NCBI GenBank assembly: GCA_020638525.1
Contig: JACKIL010000020.1
Location: 1-34,711 of the forward strand
Reading direction: 5' to 3'
Length of the DNA stretch: 34,711 bases
DNA from: Caulobacterales bacterium
GTDB lineage: Bacteria > Pseudomonadota > Alphaproteobacteria > Caulobacterales > Parvularculaceae
The notes under the pieces are model-generated. The model was given only the letters and a program-made list of their open reading frames with translations. It did not search any database and was not told the origin of the DNA. This document shows positions 17,296 through 25,877 of the stretch, one piece after another (within the stretch, counting starts at the first letter, position 1; every line of letters starts with the position of its first letter). The translations under genes and the position numbers were made by a program.

Positions 17296-17634
17296 CTATT
17301 CCGCGGGCGCCGCCGGGGGATGGGTCTTGTCGATCGTCGTGCGGATGACTTCCGGGAACCGGTGCCGATGGCGGCGCAGATGGAGATCGATATGCGGCCA
17401 CTTGACCCGCATATGCCGGATGAGCCGCTGAATAGGGGGCATGTAGGGCGCCAGCAGCGTGAGCCCTACGGTGAGCAGAATGAGGCCGAAAGGGATCGGC
17501 GTCGGCGTCAGGATGACGCCGCTGACGACAAGCACGCTTCCGATCAACTGGTGAACTATCGGCAGCATGCCGAACGCCACTCCCACGAACGATAAGGGGC
17601 CTTCAATCGCCAAATTCTTCCAAGGCGGGCGCAA
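17296..17634 (-). CDS. Hypothetical membrane protein, 112 aa
   Basis: Not recognised. Two hydrophobic segments (about residues 12-38, FVGVAFGMLPIVHQLIGSVL, and 45-62, PFGLILLTVGLTLLAPYM) are followed by a basic, His-rich cytosolic tail (MRVKWPHIDLHLRRHRHRFP). It is divergent from the UbiD gene across about 149 bp and stands apart from the amidotransferase operon by 86 bases. A role in membrane organisation cannot be inferred beyond topology. Confidence 0.65.
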   Translation of the reverse strand: MRPPWKNLAIEGPLSFVGVAFGMLPIVHQLIGSVLVVSGVILTPTPIPFGLILLTVGLTLLAPYMPPIQRLIRHMRVKWPHIDLHLRRHRHRFPEVIRTTIDKTHPPAAPAE

Positions 17635-17783
17635 GAAGGTTCTTTCTAGGTAAGCCCGCGACCTTCAACCGTAAAGCGAAAGGTGGAAGAAGCGATTAAT
17701 GTCGCACTTCACAAATTGTTAAGCTCCCCGAATTCGCCATTAAGACTTGGCCGCCGAGCGTTTTCAGCTATCAGGAACCCGTC

Positions 17784-19328
17784 ATGTCCTACCGCTCCTT
17801 GCGCGACTTTCTTGATAAGCTCGAATCAGCGGGCGAACTTGCGCGCGTCGCCGAGCCTGTTTCGACCGTTCTTGAAATGACGGAGATCCACACGCGCCTG
17901 CTCGCTGAGGGCGGGCCGGCCGTGCTGTTCGAAAAGCCGCTGATGCCGGATGGTTCGATCTCGCCGATTCCCGTGCTGATCAATCTCTTCGGCACGGTGA
18001 AGCGCGTCGCGATGGGCGTGACTTTGGGCGGTACGGATTTCGGCGGCGATGAGAAAGACGCTTCCAGCGCCTTGCGCGCCGTGGGGGAGACGCTCGCTTT
18101 CCTGCGCCAGCCGGAACCGCCGGGCGGAATCAAAGAGGCGCTGGAGCTGTTGCCGCTCGCAAAGACCGTGTTGTCGATGAAGCCCTCCCGGCGCATGGGC
18201 GGCGCGCCCTGTCAGGAAGTCGTGCTGACGGGCGATGAAATCGACCTCGGCAAATTGCCGATCCAGACATGCTGGCCGGGCGAACCTGCGCCGCTCATCA
18301 CCTGGCCGCTCGTCGTCACGCGCGGGCCCTCGAATTCGAAGGAAGACGACTACAATCTCGGCATCTACCGGATGCAGATGCTGGGCCCCAACAAGACGAT
18401 CATGCGCTGGCTGAAGCATCGCGGTGGCGCGCAGCAGCATCGGCGGTGGAAGCAATCGAAGTCGGAGCCGCTTCCGGCGGCGGTCGTTTTGGGCGCCGAT
18501 CCCGGAATCATTCTCGCCGCTGTAACGCCCATTCCCGATACGCTGTCGGAATATCAGTTCGCAGGGCTTTTGCGCGGCGCCAAGGCGGAGCTTGTCGATT
18601 GCAAGACGGTTCCCTTGCGCGTTCCCGCCGAAGCGGAAATCGTTCTCGAAGGCCACGTCTCGCTCGACGATTACGCCGATGAAGGGCCTTATGGCGACCA
18701 CACCGGCTACTACAATTCCGTCGAGCGCTTTCCGGTGTTCACGATCTCCGCAATCACGATGCGGAAGAACCCGATTTACCTGTCGACCTTCACGGGCCGC
18801 CCGCCCGATGAGCCGAGCATTCTCGGCGAAGGTCTCAACGAGGTTTTCATACCGCTCCTGCAGCAGCAGTTTCCGGAGATCGTCGATTTCTGGCTGCCGC
18901 CGGAAGGATGCAGCTATCGCATCGCCGTCATTTCGATGAAGAAGGCTTATCCGGGTCACGCCAAGCGCGTGATGATGGGAGCGTGGTCATTCCTTCGTCA
19001 GTTCATGTATACGAAGTGGATCATCGTCGTTGACGACGACATCAACGCCCGCGACTGGAAAGACGTGATGTGGGCGATCTCTACACGGATGGACCCGGCG
19101 CGCGACATCACCTTCGTCGAAAACACGCCGATCGATTATCTCGACTTCGCCTCGCCAGAGTCAGGCCTCGGCTCGAAAATCGGTCTCGACGCGACGAACA
19201 AGCTTCCCCCCGAGACGAAACGCGAATGGGGAACGCAGATCAAAATGTCCGATGACGTCGAAAAACGCGTCGACGAAGTATGGTCAAAGCTCGGCCTGCC
19301 GGGAAGCGGCGCGTCGATCTGGAAGTGA
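17784..19328 (+). CDS. ubiD: UbiD-family prenylated-FMN decarboxylase
   Basis: 514-aa UbiD-type reversible decarboxylase, which uses prenylated FMN; UbiD acts on the 4-hydroxy-3-polyprenylbenzoate step of ubiquinone synthesis. Seen: N-terminal YRSLRDFLDKLESAGELARV; central NLGIYRMQMLGPNKTIMRW with family Arg residues; the acidic catalytic region EGPYGDHTGYYNSVERFPV; and C-terminal WIIVVDDDINARDWKDVMWA. The length is normal. Ribosome site AGGAA precedes ATG 17784. No ubiX (flavin prenyltransferase) is adjacent. Strong similarity to the ubiquinone class rather than to a specialised decarboxylase is my judgement, not proven. Confidence 0.9.
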   Translation: MSYRSLRDFLDKLESAGELARVAEPVSTVLEMTEIHTRLLAEGGPAVLFEKPLMPDGSISPIPVLINLFGTVKRVAMGVTLGGTDFGGDEKDASSALRAVGETLAFLRQPEPPGGIKEALELLPLAKTVLSMKPSRRMGGAPCQEVVLTGDEIDLGKLPIQTCWPGEPAPLITWPLVVTRGPSNSKEDDYNLGIYRMQMLGPNKTIMRWLKHRGGAQQHRRWKQSKSEPLPAAVVLGADPGIILAAVTPIPDTLSEYQFAGLLRGAKAELVDCKTVPLRVPAEAEIVLEGHVSLDDYADEGPYGDHTGYYNSVERFPVFTISAITMRKNPIYLSTFTGRPPDEPSILGEGLNEVFIPLLQQQFPEIVDFWLPPEGCSYRIAVISMKKAYPGHAKRVMMGAWSFLRQFMYTKWIIVVDDDINARDWKDVMWAISTRMDPARDITFVENTPIDYLDFASPESGLGSKIGLDATNKLPPETKREWGTQIKMSDDVEKRVDEVWSKLGLPGSGASIWK

Positions 19329-19446
19329 CGCGAGAGCCGAAATATCGGGATCGCTTCGTCTTTCGTTACACCCGCGCCTCATTACCCCGGAGGCCCGGCG
19401 GGTTCTTGCAAGACGCGCCCAAGATAAACTCCACCGGAACGAGCCT

Positions 19447-19473
19447 CGCCCCGCCGCGTTAAGCAGCGGGGCG
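19447..19473. terminator. Possible hairpin between ubiD and the glycosyltransferase
   Basis: CGCCCCGC (19447-19454) pairs with GCGGGGCG (19466-19473), with two further pairs inside and loop GTTAA. It overlaps the last codons and stop of the convergent glycosyltransferase gene, where a bidirectional terminator would be placed, but it lacks a T tract. Confidence 0.35.
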
Positions 19474-20688
19474 AACGCGCGCAGTCTCTTCGGCTTCTTC
19501 CTCGAGGATTGAGATCAACGGGGAATTCTCCACTTCGCGCCGGACCGCTGCTCCAAGAGCCCGCGCGGCTTGCGCAAAAGAAGGTTCGCTCAGAAGCCGC
19601 GTGAGTGCGGCGCGAATTTCTTCTGTTGTCGCTGAGGGGGGAAGCGAAAGGCCTGCGCCGCGCGAGACGATGCGCAAGGCGTTGTCATTCTGATCGCGTC
19701 CATGCGGAATCACGAGCATCGGCTTGCCTGCGGCGAGCGTTTTCATCAGTGTTCCGTGCCCGCCATGAATGATGGCGAAGTCCGCTTCCGCGAGGATTGG
19801 ATTATGCGGCGCGCTCTCAACGATGGCGAGATTTTCCGGCGCGTTGATTTCGTCCCGGCGGAGCGAGCCCAGAGTGAGCACCGCTTTCATCGGCAGTCCG
19901 TCAATCGCATCAGCCACGCGCTGCGTCACGCCCGCATGGTTCTGGAATGTCGTCGAGAAAGCGATAAGCGCAAGCGGGCGCTTGTCGGTTCCGGCGAATG
20001 GCGATTTCCACGCATCCGCCCAGGAAGGTTCGCCGAGGATCGGTCCGACATAGGCGTATCGATCCGGCATGACCTCGGGCGCGAAATCGAACGCCTTGGA
20101 TGTCGCCAGAAGGAAACGCGGCGCGACGGCGAGCTGGTCGACGGCGTGGGCGAGCGGCGCGAGCCCGAAAGAAGCGCGCGCCGCGTTCAGCGCAGGCAAT
20201 TGTTCATCGAGCATGGCGTTTACGCCGGCGCGCACTTCGTCATGCATGGCGCGCTCTTCATCGTTGCGCGGCGGCGACAAAGCGGGGCCCACGGGGATGA
20301 ACGAAGGGTGCGGGAACATGTTGATGTTGACCGACAGCATGACATGTCTTTGTCCGATCGCTTCGCAGGCGAGAGGCGGACCGAACAAGAGATCGAGCGC
20401 AATGACGAGGTCGGCGGGCTTGCGGCGCAATTCCTCGATCAGATCGTCGGCCTGCGCCTTGGCGCAGCCGATGAATTGATCCCTCAAATAATTGCGCATT
20501 TCCTGCACCGGATCGGTTTCGGGTTCGCGCCAGAGGTCGTGTTCGCGCCCGCGCCCCTTTCGGCTCGGCGCGCGCGTCCAGGCGACGAATTCGGCGCCGG
20601 CGTCTTCCGTTTCCTGCCGGTTGCACTCGTCGCTCATGACTCTCACGCTGTGGCCGCGTTTGACGAGGTCTCGCGCGACCGCCAGCAC
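19459..20688 (-). CDS. GT1-type (UDP-glycosyl) transferase, N-terminally interrupted
   Basis: Encodes a GT1/UGT-like, GT-B fold glycosyltransferase related to macrolide or sterol glycosyltransferases. The open frame from GTG 20688 gives 409 aa starting VLAVARDLVKRGHSVRVMSD. The donor-binding C-terminal motif is FAIIHGGHGTLMKTLAAGKP followed by MLVIPHGRDQNDNA. In frame upstream, ATG 20754 with a GGAGAG ribosome site gives MKNSQTNSFLFTTF, then TAA (20712-20710), then GGGSVTP, reading exactly into the open frame. So the natural N-terminus is present but interrupted at codon 15; a Glu or Asp codon would fit. Either a sequencing error or a real nonsense mutation. It is 28 bases downstream of the TetR gene, in one operon. 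Confidence 0.75.
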   Translation of the reverse strand: MLAVARDLVKRGHSVRVMSDECNRQETEDAGAEFVAWTRAPSRKGRGREHDLWREPETDPVQEMRNYLRDQFIGCAKAQADDLIEELRRKPADLVIALDLLFGPPLACEAIGQRHVMLSVNINMFPHPSFIPVGPALSPPRNDEERAMHDEVRAGVNAMLDEQLPALNAARASFGLAPLAHAVDQLAVAPRFLLATSKAFDFAPEVMPDRYAYVGPILGEPSWADAWKSPFAGTDKRPLALIAFSTTFQNHAGVTQRVADAIDGLPMKAVLTLGSLRRDEINAPENLAIVESAPHNPILAEADFAIIHGGHGTLMKTLAAGKPMLVIPHGRDQNDNALRIVSRGAGLSLPPSATTEEIRAALTRLLSEPSFAQAARALGAAVRREVENSPLISILEEEAEETARVRPAA

Positions 20689-20754
20689 CGGCGTGACGGA
20701 GCCGCCGCCTTAGAATGTCGTGAACAGGAAGGAATTCGTTTGGCTGTTTTTCAT
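20689..20754 (-). other. Interrupted N-terminal coding start of the glycosyltransferase
   Basis: Minus-strand ATG at 20754-20752, preceded by GGAGAG, begins a frame reading MKNSQTNSFLFTTF, then a TAA at 20712-20710, then GGGSVTP continuing without shift into the downstream open frame. The family N-terminus (beta strand then a Gly-rich turn) is recognisable across the stop, so this is the original start of the gene. Confidence 0.7.
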
Positions 20755-20782
20755 TTTGTCTCTCCTCTTTATTCTTATCTTT

Positions 20783-21400
20783 TCAGGCTGCTTTGTCGTT
20801 GAGTACGCCTTCGATCAGGGCGCGCATGAGCGAGCGCACATGGGTGATCGAACGGCCCATGTCGCGCCGGATGAGCTTCCAGGTGTAGAGGTCTGTCGCC
20901 GTCACCAACTGGTCGATACGCATCTTGCGCTCAGGCGCGCCGAGCCCTTTGAGGAAGGGCGCGAACGCCTGTTCGATCCATCCGCGGTGATGGCGCCGGC
21001 CAAGATCGGCCATCGCCTTGATTGCAGGGAAACGATCTTCCTGCGCGAGCGAGCGCCAGACGAGGTCGCCCATCGCTTCATAATCTTCGACGATCACCCG
21101 CACGGCGCCGTCGATGTCGCCGGGCTCGACGCGGCGCCGGTTCTCGATTTCCTTGGAGTGGCGCATCCAGACGGCTTCAAACAGACCTTCCTTGCCGCCG
21201 AAACGGCGGATCACCGTCTGGGCTGTCACCTCGGCGTCCTTCGCGATCTGTTCGAGCGTGATCTCGTCATACCAGTCCGTCGCCAGGCGCTGGTCGAAGG
21301 CGTCGAGAATGCGGCTCGCGGTCTGCTCGGCGGCGACGGCGCGTGCGCCCTGGCGATAGGCGCGCTTTCGTTTCGGAGCGGGGGCGGCGTTCGTTTTCAT
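20783..21400 (-). CDS. TetR-family transcriptional regulator
   Basis: 205-aa regulator. ATG 21400 is preferred over ATG 21442: the added 14 residues are not family-like, and the upstream copy arises from a repeated leader sequence. The helix-turn-helix lies at about residues 47-67 (ITLEQIAKDAEVTAQTVIRR) followed by FGGKEGLFEAV. The ligand domain is not assignable. It is divergent from iorA and upstream of the glycosyltransferase in the same strand, and a perfect inverted repeat lies in the shared promoter region, so it probably controls itself, the glycosyltransferase and perhaps the ior operon. Confidence 0.88.
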   Translation of the reverse strand: MKTNAAPAPKRKRAYRQGARAVAAEQTASRILDAFDQRLATDWYDEITLEQIAKDAEVTAQTVIRRFGGKEGLFEAVWMRHSKEIENRRRVEPGDIDGAVRVIVEDYEAMGDLVWRSLAQEDRFPAIKAMADLGRRHHRGWIEQAFAPFLKGLGAPERKMRIDQLVTATDLYTWKLIRRDMGRSITHVRSLMRALIEGVLNDKAA

Positions 21401-21704
21401 GTTAGTCGATATAACACAAAAATGGCGGCGCGCAAGTTTCATGTTAGTTCCGCAAACATGAAAACTCGGAAAGGCCGGGCGTCGGGGGGAGGCAGGGCGC
21501 CTTCCGTCTGATCTGAAAGAGAATTCGCGCGGCGTTTGTAGTGTCGCGCCGGATTGTGAGATGATCGCTTCCGGTCAGCGAGTGACCCGCGAGTGAATCT
21601 CAGTCGATGCGGCGGGGCCGCCGGGCAAAATCGGCAAGACGAAGATAGAACCGCGGGACTGCTCACGGGAATTTTACGATCACGCAAATCGGTAAGAGAG
21701 CGCC
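21401..21704. other. Divergent promoter region TetR / iorA (304 bp, no gene)
   Basis: Gap between the TetR start codon (21400) and iorA ATG (21705). It holds the 9-bp-arm inverted repeat at 21437-21463 and the repeat of the TetR leader sequence, then about 240 bp of unstructured sequence leading to GGTAAGAGAGCGCC before the iorA ATG. I see no coding sequence supported by features other than chance frames. Confidence 0.7.
21437..21463. promoter_or_regulatory. Putative TetR operator, perfect inverted repeat
   Basis: TTTCATGTT (21437-21445) and AACATGAAA (21455-21463) are perfect 9-bp arms around a 9-bp spacer. The 12-base TTTCATGTTAGT of the left side recurs exactly at 21395-21406, overlapping the TetR start codon, 42 bp away (about four helical turns). 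Good candidate binding site for the adjacent TetR protein. Confidence 0.55.
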
Positions 21705-22163
21705 ATGAAGCTTCAGATCAACAACAAGGCCTATGACGTCGAAGCGGATGGCGACACGCCTTTGCTTTGGGTCATCCGGGACGAACTCGGCATGACGGGC
21801 ACGAAATATGGCTGCGGCCTCGCCCAGTGCGGCGCCTGTTCCGTGCTGGTCGACGGCATGGTGATGCGCTCCTGCGTTACGCCGGTCGAGAGCGTCGCCG
21901 GGCGGAGCATCACGACGATTGAGGCGATTGAAGAAGACGAAGTCGGCAAGCGCGTCGTCGAGGCCTGGGTGAAGCATCAGGTTCCCCAGTGCGGCTATTG
22001 CCAATCCGGTCAGGTCATCGCGGCGACGGCGCTCCTCAAGCAGACCGCGCATCCGACCGATGAAGATGTCATGGCGGCGATGGCTAACCTGTGCCGCTGT
22101 GGCACTTATAATGCGATCAGCGCCGCGGTTCGCGACCTCGCGGAAGAAGAAGGGGCGCAATAA
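21705..22163 (+). CDS. iorA: [2Fe-2S] subunit of IorAB-type molybdenum hydroxylase
   Basis: 152-aa iron-sulfur subunit of a xanthine-dehydrogenase-family enzyme (isoquinoline 1-oxidoreductase alpha type). It has the plant-ferredoxin-like cluster site Cys37, Cys42, Cys45, Cys57 and the second cluster helix domain Cys96, Cys99, Cys130, Cys132 (QCGYCQSGQ, NLCRCGTY). It passes electrons from the molybdenum site of IorB to an acceptor, here probably the downstream cytochrome c. Its TAA overlaps the iorB ATG by one base (TAATG). No signal peptide: it is probably exported with IorB through Tat by hitch-hiking. Confidence 0.9.
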   Translation: MKLQINNKAYDVEADGDTPLLWVIRDELGMTGTKYGCGLAQCGACSVLVDGMVMRSCVTPVESVAGRSITTIEAIEEDEVGKRVVEAWVKHQVPQCGYCQSGQVIAATALLKQTAHPTDEDVMAAMANLCRCGTYNAISAAVRDLAEEEGAQ

Positions 22164-24418
22164 TGACCGAGCTGGTGAAAGGTCTTTCCGGCGAGGAAGC
22201 GCTGCCGACAGGCGAGCCGGTGAATATCTCGCGGCGGAAACTTCTTCTCGCTTCCGCGGGCGCGACTGCCGGCGCGCTCGTGATCGGCTTCGGTCTTCCC
22301 CTCGGCGCTGCGCGCGCGCAAGGGCCGGGCGCGATGGCGCCGGGCACGCGCGTTCCGGCGTTTCTCGAAATCCGCCCTGACAATATGGTGCGTTTTCTCA
22401 GCCCGTTCGTCGAAGGCGGACAGGGCATCTTCACCGCGATGGCGCAAATCGTCGGCGAGGAACTCGACGCGGACCCGGCGAGCTTCATCGTCGAGAATGC
22501 GCCTGCGGGCGACGACTACGGCGTGATGGAAGGCGGCGGGCGTTATACCGGCGGCAGCCAGTCTGTGCGGTCGAGCTATGACACGATGCGCCGCCTTGGC
22601 GCGCTTGCGCGCCAGATGCTTCTGCAGGCGGCCTCTGCAAGCCTCGGCGTACCCATCGGCCAACTGACGACGAAGCCGGGCGCCGTCGTTCATACGGCGT
22701 CGGGCCGGACGATGGCTTACGGCTCATTGGCGGCGAAAGCGCTCGATCTTCCGGTTCCGGATCCTGCGAGCGTGAAGCTGAAAGACCCGAGCGAGTTTCG
22801 CTGGATCGGCAAGCCGGTCGAGCGGATCGACGTTTACGAAAAGTCAGTCGGCAAGGCGATCTTCGCGATCGACTGCTCCGTCGATGGCATGCTGCACGCC
22901 GCCGTGCAACACGCGCCGCGTCTTGGCCTCACTGTCGGGACGATCCGCAACGAAGCCCAATTGCTGGCGATGAAGGGCGTTCATTCCGTGCACGTCCTTC
23001 CGGGCGCTGTCGCGGTCGTCGCCGAGCGTTGGTGGAACGCAAAGCGCGCGGCGGAAGCCGCGCAGGTCGACTGGAAGGAGCCGGGGCCCGACTCCAAAGT
23101 GCGCTACATGCCGGCCGATTTTTCGACGGCTGAATTCGCCGAAAAACTCGCGACTGCGCCGGGCGACGGCGTCGACGCCGAGAAAGAAGGCGATATTGCG
23201 GGCGCATTCGAAAGCGCAGGCAAGGTCGTCAGCGCGACCTATTACAGCCAGTATGTGCGCCATGCGCAGCTGGAGCCGCCTTCGGCGCTTGCGCGTTTCA
23301 ATCAGGACGGCTCGCTCGATGTCTGGCTTCCCAATCAGGCGCCGGAAATGTTCCGCGCCGACATCTCGGCGCGCACCGGGCTTGAGCCGGAGAAGATCAA
23401 CATTCACTCGCCCTTGCTTGGCGGGTTCTTCGGGCGCCATTTCCTCTATGAGTTCGCCAACCCCTATCCGCAGGCGATTGAGCTCGCCAAAGAAGTCGGG
23501 CGGCCGATCAAACTCATCTGGAGCCGCGAGGAAGAATTCCTTCGCGATCCCGTGCGCCCGATGGCGATCGTTCGTTTCCGCGGCGCGCTCGATGCAGACG
23601 GAATGCCCGTCGCGCTCGAAGCGGTTAGCGCCTGCGAAGGCCCGACGGAAGCGCTCTGGGGCCATCAGGACGGGAAGGTGGACGAGTCGGCGGTCGAAGG
23701 GCTGACAGGCAAGTCCTATGCATTCCCCAATAAGCGGATCGCGCAGCTCTATGTCCAGAATCCGGCGATGATCGGCTACTGGCGCTCGGTCGGCAATTCC
23801 ATGAACGACTTTCTCTATGAGACGTTCTTGGATGAACTCGCCGACGAAGGGGGGCAGGACCCCTATGAACTGCGCCTGCATCTCCTGAAGGAGAATGCGC
23901 GCCTGACGACACTCCTTAAATCCGTGGTCGAATTATCGGGCGGGTGGAAACGCGGGCCCTTCACGGCTGTTGACGGCACGAAGCGCGCGCGCGGCATCGC
24001 CATGGCCTCGCCCTTCGGTTCGCATACGGCGGCGATCGCGGAAGTCTCGATCGAGCACGGCGAAGTGAAGGTGCACGATCTCTGGCAATCGATCGACCCC
24101 GGAAAGATCGTGAACCCGGCGATCATCGAAGCGCAGATCAATTCCGCCGTCGCGCTCGGGCTTTCGGAAGTGCTTCTGGAAGACGCCGCCTATGAAAAAG
24201 GCATGCCGCTCGCCCGCAATTACGACATGTATCCGATCCTGCCGCCGCACCGCATGCCGCGCGTGCACGTAAGGATCGTCGAGAGCGGCGAGAAAATGGG
24301 CGGCATTGGCGAGCCCGGCCTGCCTGCAGTTCCGCCGGCGGTCGCAAACGCCGTTTCGCAACTCACGGGGCGGCGCATTCGCGCCATGCCGCTCTCGCAA
24401 TTCAAGTTCAGCAGCTAA
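22163..24418 (+). CDS. iorB: Molybdopterin-binding subunit of IorB-type aldehyde/isoquinoline oxidoreductase
   Basis: 751-aa catalytic subunit of the single-chain IorB / xanthine dehydrogenase family. Tat signal ISRRKLLLASAGATAGALVI (about residues 22-41), ending near AAR-AQG, targets the periplasm. Two molybdopterin domains are visible: HAAVQHAPRLGLTVGTIRNE, LEPPSALARF, LLGGFFGRHFLYEFA and the C-terminal GGIGEPGLPAVPPAVANAV, whose Glu717 is the catalytic base. Substrate is not predictable: aldehydes, N-heterocycles and others are all known for this family. Followed by a cytochrome c, XdhC and MocA-like gene, a maturation-complete operon. Confidence 0.93.
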   Translation: MTELVKGLSGEEALPTGEPVNISRRKLLLASAGATAGALVIGFGLPLGAARAQGPGAMAPGTRVPAFLEIRPDNMVRFLSPFVEGGQGIFTAMAQIVGEELDADPASFIVENAPAGDDYGVMEGGGRYTGGSQSVRSSYDTMRRLGALARQMLLQAASASLGVPIGQLTTKPGAVVHTASGRTMAYGSLAAKALDLPVPDPASVKLKDPSEFRWIGKPVERIDVYEKSVGKAIFAIDCSVDGMLHAAVQHAPRLGLTVGTIRNEAQLLAMKGVHSVHVLPGAVAVVAERWWNAKRAAEAAQVDWKEPGPDSKVRYMPADFSTAEFAEKLATAPGDGVDAEKEGDIAGAFESAGKVVSATYYSQYVRHAQLEPPSALARFNQDGSLDVWLPNQAPEMFRADISARTGLEPEKINIHSPLLGGFFGRHFLYEFANPYPQAIELAKEVGRPIKLIWSREEEFLRDPVRPMAIVRFRGALDADGMPVALEAVSACEGPTEALWGHQDGKVDESAVEGLTGKSYAFPNKRIAQLYVQNPAMIGYWRSVGNSMNDFLYETFLDELADEGGQDPYELRLHLLKENARLTTLLKSVVELSGGWKRGPFTAVDGTKRARGIAMASPFGSHTAAIAEVSIEHGEVKVHDLWQSIDPGKIVNPAIIEAQINSAVALGLSEVLLEDAAYEKGMPLARNYDMYPILPPHRMPRVHVRIVESGEKMGGIGEPGLPAVPPAVANAVSQLTGRRIRAMPLSQFKFSS

Positions 24419-24497
24419 GAGGGCGCAGTCTCAATCGAGCGGCGCTGCGGGGCGCCGCCAATGAAGGACGCGAGAAGAGCAGGGGGACGATAGTCAA

Positions 24498-25847
24498 TTG
24501 AGAAAGCTCCTTTTCATTCTGCTGCCGGTCATCGCGATTGCGGGCGCCGGCGTCGCCTGGTTCGTCACGCGCATGCCAGCCTCGCCCTTCGACGACGCCG
24601 CGCCCGATGAAACTCCGTCTGCTGAGGTGTTGGCGCATGGCGAGTATGTCGCGCGCCTCGCCGATTGCGTTGCGTGTCACAGCACGCCGGAGAGCGCGCC
24701 CTTCGCAGGCGGGCTCGAAATGGCGACGCCTTTGGGTTCGATTTACGCGACCAACATCACGCCGGACCCGGAAACCGGCATTGGCGGTTACAGCCTTGCG
24801 GATTTCGACCGGGCGGTGCGCAAAGGCGTCGGGCGCGACGGTCACCGGTTCTATCCGGCGATGCCTTATCCTTCTTACGCCAAGCTCACCGATGATGATG
24901 TGCGTGCGCTCTATGCGTATTTCATGCACGGCGTTGAGCCGGCGCGCGCTGAGAACAGAAAGAGCGACATTCCGTGGCCGCTGAATTTGCGCTGGCCGAT
25001 TGCGTTCTGGAGCGCAGCCTTCTCGCAGTCCGGCGTCTATGAAGAAAAGGCGGGGCAGGACGAGCTCTGGAATCGCGGCGCCTATATCGTGCAAGGGCCC
25101 GGCCACTGCGGCAGTTGCCACACGCCGCGGGGCCTTGCGATTCAGGAAAAGGCGCTCGACGAAGGGAGCAATCTCTATCTATCCGGCGCCGTTCTCGACG
25201 GCTGGTTCGCGCCGAGCCTCAGGGGCGATCACAATATCGGCCTTGGGCGGTGGAGCGAGGAAGAGATCTTCGAATTCCTCAAAACCGGGCGGAACGAGCA
25301 CGCCGTCGTCTTCGGGTCGATGGCCGATGCGTTCAACAATTCAACGCAGTTCATGACAGATGAGGACCTCAAGGCGATCGCGCACTACCTGAAATCGTTG
25401 CCCGGAAATCCGGAGAAGGATGGCGCGCCGTGGGCGTACGATCCGTCCTCGAACGAGGCGCTCGCGTTCGGCAAGCTCGGCGAAACGCCCGGCGCGCAGA
25501 CCTATGTAGCGAAGTGCGGATTCTGCCATGGCGCAGACGGGCGCGGGCAGGGGCGGTGGATTCCGTCTCTTGCGGGGTCGGCCTCGTCGCTTGCGCCGGA
25601 CAGTGTTTCGTCGATCAACGTCACGCTCAATGGCTCGGCGCGGATCGTCGCCGACGGCGTTCCGGACTCTTATCGCATGCCGCCTTTCCGAAACCAGCTT
25701 TCGGATCAGGAGATCGCGGATGTGCTCTCCTTCATTCGCACAGGCTGGGGCAATAGCGGCGGCGCAGTGTCAGCGGACGATGTGAAAAAACTCCGTGACC
25801 GGACCGATCCGGCGAGAAGCGAAGTCATTGTCCTGCAAATGCGCTGA
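24498..25847 (+). CDS. Three-heme cytochrome c, electron acceptor subunit
   Basis: 449-aa membrane-anchored cytochrome c with three CXXCH sites: CVACH (57-61), CGSCH (204-208) and CGFCH (340-344), and an N-terminal anchor (LLFILLPVIAIAGAGVAWFV). This layout is like the cytochrome subunit of alcohol/aldehyde dehydrogenase complexes. TTG 24498 is used as start with AGGGGG (24481-24486) 11 bases upstream; no other start gives a better fit. It probably takes electrons from IorAB in the periplasm to the respiratory chain; that partnership is inferred from position. Confidence 0.9.
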   Translation: MRKLLFILLPVIAIAGAGVAWFVTRMPASPFDDAAPDETPSAEVLAHGEYVARLADCVACHSTPESAPFAGGLEMATPLGSIYATNITPDPETGIGGYSLADFDRAVRKGVGRDGHRFYPAMPYPSYAKLTDDDVRALYAYFMHGVEPARAENRKSDIPWPLNLRWPIAFWSAAFSQSGVYEEKAGQDELWNRGAYIVQGPGHCGSCHTPRGLAIQEKALDEGSNLYLSGAVLDGWFAPSLRGDHNIGLGRWSEEEIFEFLKTGRNEHAVVFGSMADAFNNSTQFMTDEDLKAIAHYLKSLPGNPEKDGAPWAYDPSSNEALAFGKLGETPGAQTYVAKCGFCHGADGRGQGRWIPSLAGSASSLAPDSVSSINVTLNGSARIVADGVPDSYRMPPFRNQLSDQEIADVLSFIRTGWGNSGGAVSADDVKKLRDRTDPARSEVIVLQMR

Positions 25848-25877
25848 TCGAAAGGCGGCGGCCTCGTAAGGTTGAAT

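Noticed and set aside
21439..21442. Start of the first TetR gene at ATG 21442
   Set aside because: It is a copy of the repeated leader sequence; the downstream ATG 21400 gives a normal TetR N-terminus.
22844..23881. 345-aa minus-strand open frame inside iorB
   Set aside because: Antisense of a clear molybdenum hydroxylase gene with no motif or ribosome site of its own.
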